Shown here in pieces: positions 34,017-42,272 of a stretch of DNA of 64,000 nt. Under the pieces are notes generated by a model. It did not search any database. It was given only the letters and a program-made list of their open reading frames with translations, and had not been told where the DNA came from. Both the position numbers and the translations under genes were made by a program. This DNA comes from UMGS1696 sp964463375 (GTDB lineage Bacteria > Bacillota > Clostridia > Oscillospirales > CAG-272). The first letter of the stretch is position 1. Each line of letters begins with the position of its first letter. The stretch is from NCBI GenBank assembly GCA_964463375.1, contig CAYXBQ010000007.1, positions 1 to 64,000 of the forward strand, given 5' to 3'.

Positions 34017-35480
34017 TTACTGCTTCTTCTTGCGCAGGACCAGACCAGCACCTGCACCACCCAGCAGCAGTACGGCAGCGGCGGCAGCCAGGGCTGTGTT
34101 ACCCGTCTGGGGAGCAGTGGTCACAACATCTTCGCTGGTTGCGGTGGTCTCAGCGGCAGGCATGGTTTCTACCACTTCATCCACAGCTACGGTAGCGGTG
34201 CCGTTCTGTACGGATACGGTAAAGGTCAAGGTGTTGTTGTAGCCGGTGGCTGCAACGGTCAGGGTGTAGTCCCCGTCAGCGGCAAACACCAGGTCTTCGC
34301 CCTTGGCGGCAGCGGCATCGATAACACCGTCTTCGCCAATGATCTTCACGCCACGCTTACCGGAGGCGGCATATTCGTTCTCCCCAACGGTGACCTTGGA
34401 GATCTTGGACAGGAAGTTGGCGTATTCAGCATCGGTGGCACCGTCGGCCTTTGCCAGACCGTTGCCGGCTGCGGTAGCGGGCATACCATCGGTTGTCAAG
34501 GTGAAGGAGGTCTTTACATCGGCGTACTTGCCGTTTGCATCGGAAACAACCAGGGTGTAGCTGCCGGGCATGGCGTTTTCATAAGCTACTGTGGTGTCGG
34601 TCACGGTGCCGGTCAGACCGTCTACGGTGTAGGTCTTGCTGTAGTCTTCCGGGAAGCCGGTCATGGATACAGCGGTCTGCCCTGCGGCGATATCGGCATC
34701 TGCAACCGTCAAGGTGTTCTCAAACTTTACAGGCACGTACAGGCTGGTGGCCAGTGTGTGGTAGCCGGAGTCGGTAATGTAGGTGATCTGGTCGATGGTC
34801 TGGCCAACCATGGCTACGTAGTCATCGTATACCAGCGCATTGCCGTGTCTTTCGGTGGTCACAAAGCCGGAGGACCATGCGATCTCGTCCCGCCAGATGT
34901 TTTCCAGATGACGCATGCCATAGCCGTTACCGTCTGCGGTGTGCAGCACGATCCCGTAGATCCGGCCTACATCGGAGGTACCGTTGGCGTTGTTTACAGC
35001 GGCATCGATGCAGTAGTCACCGTATACGGTGTCTACGGTGATGGTGGCGTTCACACCTTCGATGGCGGCGGTAGCACCCTGTACAGCGGAAAAGGCAGCT
35101 ACGCCATCGGTCACGGTCACTTCCTTATAGGCAGCCGGTGCTTCGTCCAGCTTGGTGAAGCTATAGTTGTTGTCGCCCAAGGCATCCAGGTCCGCCTGAG
35201 AAATGGCTACGGGATATACAACACCCAGAATGGTACCGCTGCCGTCTGCATTTTCTGCGTTGTAGGTACCGGCGGTCAGGTTTTCGTTCTTCCACTTGGA
35301 GGTGGTGGCAGAGGATACGGCATCTACAGCAGAAGCGACACCTTCGGCTGCATAGAATGCATCGTAGGGGATCTGCATGGTGCCATATACCGTCTCGCCT
35401 TCTGCACCGGCACTGAGGGAGGCTGCGCTGGTCAAAAGGGCGGCGCAAAGCAGGATCTGCATGGTTTTCTTGAGGTTCAT
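34017..35480 (-). CDS. secreted Tp47-type (penicillin-binding protein Tp47 domain C-like) surface protein
   Basis: A 487-residue protein with signal peptide (MNLKKTMQILLCAALLTSAA). The ETVYGTMQIPYDAFYAAEG start and later LENIWRDEIAWSSGFVTTER are typical of clostridial proteins with the Treponema Tp47 domain. Residues 53-59 read DAVSSAT, close to the flavinylation motif D-x-x-S-G-A-T. Beta-sandwich repeats follow. The C-terminus TAPQTGNTALAAAAAV plus a hydrophobic stretch and RKKKQ is a sortase-like signal of the xPxTG kind. ATG at 35480 with AAGGAG. First gene of the apbE cluster; its promoters overlap metalloregulator-like boxes. Confidence 0.78.
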   Translation of the reverse strand: MNLKKTMQILLCAALLTSAASLSAGAEGETVYGTMQIPYDAFYAAEGVASAVDAVSSATTSKWKNENLTAGTYNAENADGSGTILGVVYPVAISQADLDALGDNNYSFTKLDEAPAAYKEVTVTDGVAAFSAVQGATAAIEGVNATITVDTVYGDYCIDAAVNNANGTSDVGRIYGIVLHTADGNGYGMRHLENIWRDEIAWSSGFVTTERHGNALVYDDYVAMVGQTIDQITYITDSGYHTLATSLYVPVKFENTLTVADADIAAGQTAVSMTGFPEDYSKTYTVDGLTGTVTDTTVAYENAMPGSYTLVVSDANGKYADVKTSFTLTTDGMPATAAGNGLAKADGATDAEYANFLSKISKVTVGENEYAASGKRGVKIIGEDGVIDAAAAKGEDLVFAADGDYTLTVAATGYNNTLTFTVSVQNGTATVAVDEVVETMPAAETTATSEDVVTTAPQTGNTALAAAAAVLLLGGAGAGLVLRKKKQ

Positions 35481-35511
35481 AAAAGTTCTCCTTTTTTGTA
35501 TTTTTGGTTCT

Positions 35512-35539
35512 ATTATACAGTTAGCATTTGCTAACCTAA
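35512..35539 (-). promoter_or_regulatory. proximal promoter with metalloregulator-like palindrome
   Basis: On the minus strand TATAAT (35517-35512) is preceded by a palindrome with arms GTTAGC and GCTAAC, flanked upstream by TTAG (35518-35539). The box occupies the space between -10 and a weak -35 (TTAGGT), an ideal repressor position. The TTAGGTTAG half resembles DtxR/IdeR/MntR sites, though the half-site spacing is wider than in IdeR boxes. Confidence 0.6.
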
Positions 35540-35585
35540 TAGGCATACGAAACGCTGCCACAGGATCCTTCGACAGCGCTGTTTT

Positions 35586-35639
35586 GGTTAGTCTTTGCTA
35601 ACCGAGAAAAAGTATACCACAAATGCCGATAAATGTCAA
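35586..35639 (-). promoter_or_regulatory. distal promoter with second GGTTAG palindrome
   Basis: Minus strand TTGACA (35639-35634), 17-bp spacer ending TTGTGG, TATACT (35616-35611). Immediately downstream, over the start site, lies GGTTAGCAAAGACTAACC (35603-35586), a palindrome sharing GTTAGCAAA with the proximal box. A 10-bp palindrome ACAGCGCTGT is at 35573-35582. Confidence 0.7.
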
Positions 35640-35736
35640 GATGCATTTCGCAGTTTTTTTGGATTTGGCGCAGCAACATATGGCGCTTTCCATTCGGGCG
35701 TTTCGATTTGTTCATCCTGTACATGCGTCCCGGCAT

Positions 35737-35786
35737 AAAAAAGGGAGTCCCCCTGATATGCAAACATATCATAGGAGGATCCCTTT
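35737..35786 (-). terminator. terminator of tilS-hpt-ftsH
   Basis: Minus-strand stem AAAGGGA-TCC-TCC with inner TGATATG/CATATCA and closing GGGGGA-CTCCCTTT, then TTTTT. It begins 6 nt past the ftsH stop. Confidence 0.92.
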
Positions 35787-35791
35787 GCGTT

Positions 35792-37834
35792 TTATCGACC
35801 CATATCGCTGTGATCGGTGTCGTATTCCTTTTCCTTATGCCGTTCCTTATCCTTGGCAGCTTCGGCGGCACGTTCGGCTTCCCGCTGCTTCTCTTCTTCG
35901 GCTAGACGACGGGCATGGGCTTCGTTTTCTTCCCGGCTCTTCCGGCGCTTTTCTGCCACCATTTCTTCCAGCTCTTCCAGCGTGATGCCGGGTTCGCTCA
36001 TGGCACGGACGAACTGCGCTTCTTCCATGATCTCGTTCTTCATCAGATATGCGGCGATGAAGTGGAGGCGGTCGATGTTTTCCCGCAGGATCTGCTCGGC
36101 CTGGGCATACGCTTCGGAAACGATGCGCTTCACTTCGCTGTCGATCAGGGATGCCGTCTCCTCGGAATAGTTCCGGGTATTGTTGAAGTCACGACCTAAG
36201 AACACCTCGTCACTGGAGGATTCGCTGCCGTACAGGATGGGACCTAACTTTTCGGACATACCGTATTTGGTGACCATCTGCCGGGCGATGCTGGTGGCTC
36301 TCTGAATGTCGTTGGATGCCCCGGTGGAGATGTCACCCAAAATGATCTGTTCGGCTACACGGCCGCCCAGCAGGGTGACGATCTCGTTTTCCATGGCAGA
36401 GCGGGACATATAGGACTTATCTTCCTTCGGGAAGGACAGGGTGTATCCCCCTGCTCTGCCGCTGGGAATGATGGAGATCTGGTGTACCGGCTCATCCTTC
36501 TGGCGCACCCAGGTGGTGACGGCGTGACCGGCTTCGTGGTAGGCTGTCAGCTTCCGCTCGGCCTCGGAGATCACACGGGACTTCTTAGCCGGGCCTACGA
36601 TGACCTTGATCATGGCTTCTTCCAGGTCGTTCATACCGATCAGGTGCTTGCCCTTTCTGGCAGCCAACAGTGCGGCTTCGTTGAGCAGGTTGGCAAGCTC
36701 GGCACCGGTGAAGCCTACGGTGGTCTTGGCGATGACACCCAGATCTACATCGGCTTCGAAGGGCTTATTCTTGGCATGTACCTTCAGGATGTCTTCTCTG
36801 CCCTTTACATCCGGGGCATTCATGGTGATCTGGCGGTCAAAACGACCGGGACGCAGCAGTGCCGGGTCCAGAATGTCCGGACGGTTGGTGGCAGCCATGA
36901 CGATCACGCCTTCGCTGGAACCAAAGCCATCCATTTCCACCAGGATCTGGTTCAGGGTCTGTTCTCTTTCGTCGTGACCACCACCCAGGCCTGCACCTCT
37001 GTGACGACCAACAGCGTCGATCTCGTCGATGAAGATGATGGCAGCCGGGTTCTTCTTAGCGGTATCAAACAGGTCACGGACACGGGAGGCACCTACGCCC
37101 ACGTACATTTCCACGAAATCCGAACCGGAGATGGAGTAGAACGGTACGCCTGCTTCTCCGGCAACGGCTTTGGCGATCAAGGTCTTACCGGTACCGGGAG
37201 GGCCTACCAGCAGTACACCGTGGGGGATCTTGGCACCCAGCTTGGTGAAATACTCCGGATTGCGCAGGAACTCGACGATCTCTTCCAGCTCTGCTTTTTC
37301 TTCGTCTGCACCGGCTACGTCCTTGAAGTAGACCTTGGCTTTGTCCGCTGTCACCAGCTTTGCCTTAGCCCGACCTACAGAGCCCATCTTGGAGCCCTTG
37401 CCGCCGGTGGCCTGGTTGACCACGAACATCCACATGGCGATCATCAGGATGATGACGATGGCGTAGGGCACCAGAGACACCCACCAGGGGATCTCATACG
37501 GCGGCGGATAATCGTAGTCTTCGATTATGCCAGCTTCATGCTGCTGCTGGATCAAGTCTCCTAGTTCATCTAAGAAGAGATCCAGATCCCGCAGCTGGTA
37601 GGAAAGGGCTGTTTCCGCAGCGACACCTTCCGTTGTCTTGGTCCTGACGATCATGGTCAGGGTATTGTCCTCATCCACCTGGAACTGACGTACCTGTTCG
37701 TTCTGGAACAGATCCACGACCTGCGAAAAGATGAGCTTTTCCTCCGGGATGTTGTCCCAGAGAGAGGCGGTGGCTACGATCAGGATCCCGATGAGCACAA
37801 TATAAAATATGGCGATCTTTAAGCTGTTCTTCAT
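35792..37834 (-). CDS. ftsH: ATP-dependent zinc metalloprotease FtsH
   Basis: Membrane-anchored AAA+ protease that degrades membrane and regulatory proteins. Two N-terminal membrane segments (about 6-26 and 119-143) flank an extracytoplasmic domain. The AAA module has VGPPGTGKTLIAKAVAGEAG (Walker A), IIFIDEIDAVGRHRG (Walker B) and ATNRPDILDPALLRPGRFDR. The zinc site is TAYHEAGHAVTTWV. The C-terminal tail (about 625-680) is very charged (Glu/Lys/Arg/Ala), longer than usual, and likely helical. SD GGGGAG. Last gene of tilS-hpt-ftsH. Confidence 0.97.
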   Translation of the reverse strand: MKNSLKIAIFYIVLIGILIVATASLWDNIPEEKLIFSQVVDLFQNEQVRQFQVDEDNTLTMIVRTKTTEGVAAETALSYQLRDLDLFLDELGDLIQQQHEAGIIEDYDYPPPYEIPWWVSLVPYAIVIILMIAMWMFVVNQATGGKGSKMGSVGRAKAKLVTADKAKVYFKDVAGADEEKAELEEIVEFLRNPEYFTKLGAKIPHGVLLVGPPGTGKTLIAKAVAGEAGVPFYSISGSDFVEMYVGVGASRVRDLFDTAKKNPAAIIFIDEIDAVGRHRGAGLGGGHDEREQTLNQILVEMDGFGSSEGVIVMAATNRPDILDPALLRPGRFDRQITMNAPDVKGREDILKVHAKNKPFEADVDLGVIAKTTVGFTGAELANLLNEAALLAARKGKHLIGMNDLEEAMIKVIVGPAKKSRVISEAERKLTAYHEAGHAVTTWVRQKDEPVHQISIIPSGRAGGYTLSFPKEDKSYMSRSAMENEIVTLLGGRVAEQIILGDISTGASNDIQRATSIARQMVTKYGMSEKLGPILYGSESSSDEVFLGRDFNNTRNYSEETASLIDSEVKRIVSEAYAQAEQILRENIDRLHFIAAYLMKNEIMEEAQFVRAMSEPGITLEELEEMVAEKRRKSREENEAHARRLAEEEKQREAERAAEAAKDKERHKEKEYDTDHSDMGR

Positions 37835-37940
37835 TCCAACTCCCCAATGTTTGTATGTATTTGCACCCCTGCTACTTCACAGAGGCAGGAATCGATCATA
37901 ATAGGCCCATGGCACTATGACCACGGCATCTGCGCCGAGA

Positions 37941-38510
37941 TCACTTTTTTTCGTAGATCTCCGGCTTCAGGACACCCACGTAAGGCAACGCCCGATACTG
38001 CTCGGCGTAGTCCAGGCCGTAGCCTACCACGAATTCATCGGGGATCTCCATGCCGCGGTAATCCGGTGTGAAGTCCACTTCCCGGCGAGAGGGCTTATCC
38101 AGCATGGTGCAGGTACGGACAGAGTGCGCGCCGCCCAGCTCCAGATATTCCTTCAGGTAGGACAGGGTGCGTCCGCTGTCGATGATGTCTTCCACGATGA
38201 TGATGTCGGTCTCTGCTAAGTTATTTCTATGTATGTCGAGAAGGATCTTGATCCGGCCCGTTGTGGAAGTACTGGCCCCGTAGGAGGACACCTTCATAAA
38301 GTCGATCTCCACCGGGATGGTCATTTTTTTCATCAGCTCACCCATGAAAACCACGCTGCCCTTCAGAATGCCCAGCAGCAGCAGCTTCTTGCCGCTTCCT
38401 CTGTAGTCGTGGTCGATCTCATCGGCGATCTTTTCTGTCAGGGCTTCGATCTCCTCTGCCGAGACCAGCACCCTTTCTATATCCTTGTCCAGGTCTGTCT
38501 TCCGTACCAT
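37941..38510 (-). CDS. hpt: hypoxanthine phosphoribosyltransferase
   Basis: Purine salvage: converts hypoxanthine/guanine and PRPP to IMP/GMP. A 189-residue enzyme with LLGILKGSVVFMGELMKKM, EIDFMKVSSYGASTSTTG and the PRPP loop IIVEDIIDSGRTLSYLKEYL, ending PDEFVVGYGLDYAEQYRALP. The ATG at 38510 has GGAGG 5 nt upstream; the ATG at 38522 overlaps the SD. Between tilS and ftsH, the classic Bacillus order. Confidence 0.96.
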   Translation of the reverse strand: MVRKTDLDKDIERVLVSAEEIEALTEKIADEIDHDYRGSGKKLLLLGILKGSVVFMGELMKKMTIPVEIDFMKVSSYGASTSTTGRIKILLDIHRNNLAETDIIIVEDIIDSGRTLSYLKEYLELGGAHSVRTCTMLDKPSRREVDFTPDYRGMEIPDEFVVGYGLDYAEQYRALPYVGVLKPEIYEKK

Positions 38511-38551
38511 GGTTGCCTCCATATTCTGTCATTTGAATTTCTATACTATTT

Positions 38552-39958
38552 TTACGGCTTTGTATATACTTCGATCCACAGGACATCGTCCGTGGTGTCT
38601 GTGAAACGCACCTTGTCGCATTCCTGCCAGCCCTCGACCCACAGGATCTCCTCTGCATCGGAAAGGATCGGCATGGTATCCCGGTCCTCCGGTGGCGTAT
38701 GGTATGCGTTTTGCAGCTTGCGCACCTTGCGGGACATACCGCCATAGCGGATAGTATCCCCCGGTCTGCGGGTGCGTAAACAGAGTACGCCCTTTATTGT
38801 AGCAAAATTGATGGGACGTTGTATTGATAAATTGTAAATATTTTCTAAGTTTTCGGGACGTGTCGGTAAATTTTTCCGGGAAAGGACGATTTTTTGCGTT
38901 TTCCAGGGTAAAATGATCGTTTCCTCCGGTGCAATGGCCGGGATCTCGATGAGGGACAGCGGCTCGATGGGATGTGGTTCTTCTTTTGTAAAAGTGATGC
39001 AGTCCCCTTTTACTACAGCCCGGATCTTACCAGGGAGAGACAGGTGTCGCTCTTCCCTGTCCGGTGCCATGGCCATCGCCAGCAGGGTGTCGGTCTGCTC
39101 CTTGGTCATGAAGCTACCGTGCTTTTCGTATGCCAGACGCAGGACACGGGTGGACAATGCCGGGTGCAGCTGACAGAGGGCATACCGGTCTATGCAGTCG
39201 GTCTTCGGTAGGGTGCAATCCCGCAAGGCGGCTTCGGCTTCTTTTTGCAGGTAGTCCTGATCCTGCGATAAGAGCGTAGCCATGGCGCAGGCTGCCGTTT
39301 CCGGATGGGGGGTCAGACGGCGTAGGCGGGGGATGATCTCGTGGCGCAGGTAGTTGCGGCTGTAGGCGGTGTCTGTATTGGTACTATCTTCCACGTAGGC
39401 ATAGCCTTCCGCTGCACATATGGAACGGATCTGGGCACCGGAAAAGGACAGCAGCGGCCGCAGGTACCGACCGTCTCGGATGGGGGATATGCCGCACATG
39501 CCGTTCAGTCCGCTTCCCCGCAGCAGGTGGAACAGGATGGTCTCCAGCTGGTCGTCGCCATTATGGGCCGTTGCGATAGGCAGAGATGGGTTGCCAAGGG
39601 TCGTGCAGGTCGCATCCAAACAGGCATACCGTTCCAGCCGGGCGCATTCCTCTATGCCCATGGATCGCTCTTTCGCCAGTGCCGGGATATTGCGGTGGTA
39701 GGTGTACAAGGGGATCCCCAGGGCGTCGGCGGTTTTTTGGCAGTGGGCGGCATCCCGGTCGGCTTCTGCTCCACGGATCCCGTGGTGGATGTGGGCGGCG
39801 TACAGAGACAGGTGGTTCTCCCCACAGTAGGTATGCAGATAGTGCAGCAGCAAGGTGGAATCGGCACCCCCGGAATAGGCCACCAGCACGCCGCCTGCCT
39901 GTTTTAGCAGTGCCGCCATGCCGCCGGACTGCAGTTCTTTGACAAATTTCGAATACAT
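38552..39958 (-). CDS. tilS: tRNA(Ile)-lysidine synthase
   Basis: Modifies C34 of the tRNA that reads AUA. The N-terminal PP-loop ATPase has GGVLVAYSGGADSTLLLHYL, AHIHHGIRGAEADRDA, ATAHNGDDQLETILFHLLRG and LRPLLSFSGAQI. The C-terminal TilS substrate-binding domain (about 385-468) includes CLRTRRPGDTIRYGG and KVRKLQNA. The start at 39958 (MYSKFVKELQS) follows GGGAGGG by 10 nt; the longer frame has an unlikely basic N-terminus. 468 residues. Confidence 0.95.
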   Translation of the reverse strand: MYSKFVKELQSGGMAALLKQAGGVLVAYSGGADSTLLLHYLHTYCGENHLSLYAAHIHHGIRGAEADRDAAHCQKTADALGIPLYTYHRNIPALAKERSMGIEECARLERYACLDATCTTLGNPSLPIATAHNGDDQLETILFHLLRGSGLNGMCGISPIRDGRYLRPLLSFSGAQIRSICAAEGYAYVEDSTNTDTAYSRNYLRHEIIPRLRRLTPHPETAACAMATLLSQDQDYLQKEAEAALRDCTLPKTDCIDRYALCQLHPALSTRVLRLAYEKHGSFMTKEQTDTLLAMAMAPDREERHLSLPGKIRAVVKGDCITFTKEEPHPIEPLSLIEIPAIAPEETIILPWKTQKIVLSRKNLPTRPENLENIYNLSIQRPINFATIKGVLCLRTRRPGDTIRYGGMSRKVRKLQNAYHTPPEDRDTMPILSDAEEILWVEGWQECDKVRFTDTTDDVLWIEVYTKP

Positions 39959-39998
39959 ACTATGCCGCCCTCCCTTCCGGCTGTTGTGATCACAAGAC

Positions 39999-40027
39999 AG
40001 TATACCACATTTTCGGCCGGAAAGCAA
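39999..40027 (-). promoter_or_regulatory. sigma-A promoter of tilS-hpt-ftsH
   Basis: Minus strand -35 TTGCTT (40027-40022), 17-bp spacer ending ATGTGG, -10 TATACT (40004-39999). Confidence 0.8.
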
Positions 40028-40184
40028 GCGGCAAGATCTGGTTTTTCGGGAAACTTCGGTTTTTCTTTTCCAAGGGTCGTCATGCACCGTTCCCGCCGAT
40101 ACCTATTTTTCTCCTGTTTCTACCGAAAAAGTGGGGAATTTGTAAACTCTCATTGACCAAAAAGAGAAAATTTCTGCAAAGGTC

Positions 40185-40212
40185 TTGTTTTTGCCGCAAG
40201 TTTGCTTATAAT
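40185..40212 (+). promoter_or_regulatory. probable sigma-A promoter of sortase gene
   Basis: TTGTTT (40185-40190), 16-bp spacer, TATAAT (40207-40212), about 50 nt before the sortase start. The -35 is weaker than in neighbouring promoters. Confidence 0.6.
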
Positions 40213-40261
40213 ATATAGTATGTGCCTATACTGCACCCATATCACCCCAGCTGAGGTAAAC

Positions 40262-41341
40262 ATGAAATCAAACTTTTACGCACGCCTATCCCATCTGTGC
40301 CACCGCAACGATACAGAACCCTTTGACCCGGACAAGGAGCTGACTCTGGATCTGGAGGAAAGTGAAAACTATCTAAACGGGGAATTCCTCAATTCTCTGG
40401 AGCAGCTCACCGAGGCGGATGTGCCCTTGTCGGCTGCTGCTGTCAAAAAGAAAAAGACCCCGGCAGAGCTCTTTCGACTGTTCCTGTTCTACGGCTCCTC
40501 TGTGGCCTTTGTGATCAGCTGTATTATGCTGGTGCAGAATCTGACGGCACGGCAAAAGGGCGAGGAGATCTACAGCCAGCTTGCCAGTGAGTTTTTGCTC
40601 AGCGACATCGAGGTGAACACCACAGGCAGCGAAGGCGATGCTACACGGCTGGACAAGGATCGGGAGATCACGTCCCTCTCCAGTGTCACGGACAATATCG
40701 CACGGCTGGAGGCGGGTGAGCCGGTGTTGGTGGTTGAGGATAAAAATGCGGCTACGGAAGAACTGCGGCGGATCCGGGCACAGTTGCAGGTATTGGCGGC
40801 AAAAAACGATGATACCTATGGCTGGATCGTGGTGGATGGCACCAACATCAACTACCCCATCGTGCAGGGGGACGACAACGACTACTACCTGGATCATGCC
40901 TTTACCGGGGATTATCTGCCCATCGGCTCTGTGTATGCGGACTACAGATGCAATACTTCTATCAATAAAAATTACAACACGGTGTTCTATGCCCACAACA
41001 TCACCTCCGGTGCTATGTTTCACGATGTGACGGAGTTTTTCAAGGACGATGTGTTTGAAAATACCCAGATCGTGATCTACACCTTCGATGGGAAATTTGT
41101 GTACGAGCCCTTCGCCATTTACGAGAGCCGCTACGACAACAACTACTTTAAGACCGGCTTCACCTCCTTCGAGGATTTTAAGGCCTTCACAGACAAGATC
41201 AAAGAGGATGCCACCAAGGTCAAGGATGTGGAGTTTACCACCTCAGACCGGATCATCACCCTGTCCACCTGTACCAATGGGGCCTCTACCCAGCGATATG
41301 CCCTGCACGCACGGCTGGTGGAATATATCGTGAGCGACTGA
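40262..41341 (+). CDS. srtB: class B sortase
   Basis: Transpeptidase that attaches surface proteins to peptidoglycan. A cytoplasmic N-terminal stretch of about 75 residues precedes a single membrane anchor (about 80-100), then the sortase domain: DDTYGWIVVDGTNINYPIVQ, DYYLDHAFTG, NYNTVFYAHNITSGAMFHDV (catalytic His), ITLSTCTNGASTQRYALHAR (catalytic Cys337 and Arg). The TLxTC and class B-type insert fit SrtB. ATG at 40262 has GAGGTAAAC. The long cytoplasmic region is unusual. A possible substrate is the Tp47-type protein ending APQTG 5 kb away. Confidence 0.92.
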   Translation: MKSNFYARLSHLCHRNDTEPFDPDKELTLDLEESENYLNGEFLNSLEQLTEADVPLSAAAVKKKKTPAELFRLFLFYGSSVAFVISCIMLVQNLTARQKGEEIYSQLASEFLLSDIEVNTTGSEGDATRLDKDREITSLSSVTDNIARLEAGEPVLVVEDKNAATEELRRIRAQLQVLAAKNDDTYGWIVVDGTNINYPIVQGDDNDYYLDHAFTGDYLPIGSVYADYRCNTSINKNYNTVFYAHNITSGAMFHDVTEFFKDDVFENTQIVIYTFDGKFVYEPFAIYESRYDNNYFKTGFTSFEDFKAFTDKIKEDATKVKDVEFTTSDRIITLSTCTNGASTQRYALHARLVEYIVSD

Positions 41342-41387
41342 TCGAATATATAGACATTGGATCCATTCCAGAAACGAGAGTACGACG

Positions 41388-42272
41388 ATGCATACATTAC
41401 AAATACTGCGCTGTCCCCTGTGCCATACGACCTTTGTACGGGACGGCAACACACTGCGGTGCGAAATGGGACACTGCTTCGATCTGGCAAAGGAAGGATA
41501 TGTGAATCTTTTGCCGCCGGGGAAAGGCAAGAATGCCCGCACGGGAGACGAAAAGGATATGCTGCGAGCCAGACGGGAATTTTTGGCGGAGGGATACTAT
41601 GCCCCTATCGCCGATGGGATCGCAGCACTGCTTGGTCAGGTACTGCCCACCGGAGATGTGGTGCTCTGTGACAGCGGCTGTGGGGAAGGCTGGCATACGC
41701 TGCACTACACCAGGGGACTATTTGAACTGGGGGAACGCAGGGTGCTGACGCTAGGCTTTGATGCGTCCAAATACGGTGCGGCCTGCGGGATGAAGAACGC
41801 TCGCCGGGATGGGTTCTCCACGGTGTTGGACGAAGAGCGGGATATGTCGGTCTGCTTCTGTCCGGGGAATCTGTTTTCGCTGCCGGTGGCGGATCGGTCT
41901 GTGTCGGCGGTGATCAGTATGTTTGCGCCGGTGGCAGTGGAAGAAAATCTGCGGGTACTGCGGAACGATGGCTTTTTGGTGACGGCTTCCTCCGGTAGAG
42001 AGCATCTGCGGGAAATGCGGGAGCTGTTGTATACGGATGTGCAATATGTGGACAAGGAACCGGTGTATCCGGGCTTTACGTTGGTGGATACGCAGTCGGT
42101 ACGCTATACGGTGACACTGCCGGACAAAGACACGCTCGGGAACCTCTTTATGATGACACCGTTTTATTATAAGACCACAGCGGAAGGCAAAGCACGGCTG
42201 GGTATGCAGGATACGCTCGCCGTGACCGTGGATGTGCTGCTGCGGGTATATCGGAAGGGAGAGCGGGCATGA
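41388..42272 (+). CDS. RlmA-type 23S rRNA (guanine-N1) methyltransferase
   Basis: A 294-residue SAM-dependent methyltransferase. The N-terminal zinc finger is CPLC (9-12) with C25 and the GHCFD segment near residue 30 (LRCEMGHCFDLAKEGYVNLL), as in RlmA(I/II), which methylate G745 or G748 of 23S rRNA. The Rossmann part has VLCDSGCGEGWHT and a D-A-S-K after the second strand. RlmA(II) members can confer resistance to some macrolides. It overlaps the following glycosyltransferase by 4 nt (ATGA). Confidence 0.85.
   Translation: MHTLQILRCPLCHTTFVRDGNTLRCEMGHCFDLAKEGYVNLLPPGKGKNARTGDEKDMLRARREFLAEGYYAPIADGIAALLGQVLPTGDVVLCDSGCGEGWHTLHYTRGLFELGERRVLTLGFDASKYGAACGMKNARRDGFSTVLDEERDMSVCFCPGNLFSLPVADRSVSAVISMFAPVAVEENLRVLRNDGFLVTASSGREHLREMRELLYTDVQYVDKEPVYPGFTLVDTQSVRYTVTLPDKDTLGNLFMMTPFYYKTTAEGKARLGMQDTLAVTVDVLLRVYRKGERA

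Noticed and set aside
33969..35534. A 521-codon Gly/Val-rich plus-strand frame
   Set aside because: Antisense to the secreted Tp47-type gene, which has signal peptide, SD and promoters; composition reflects the complement of Thr/Ala-rich codons.
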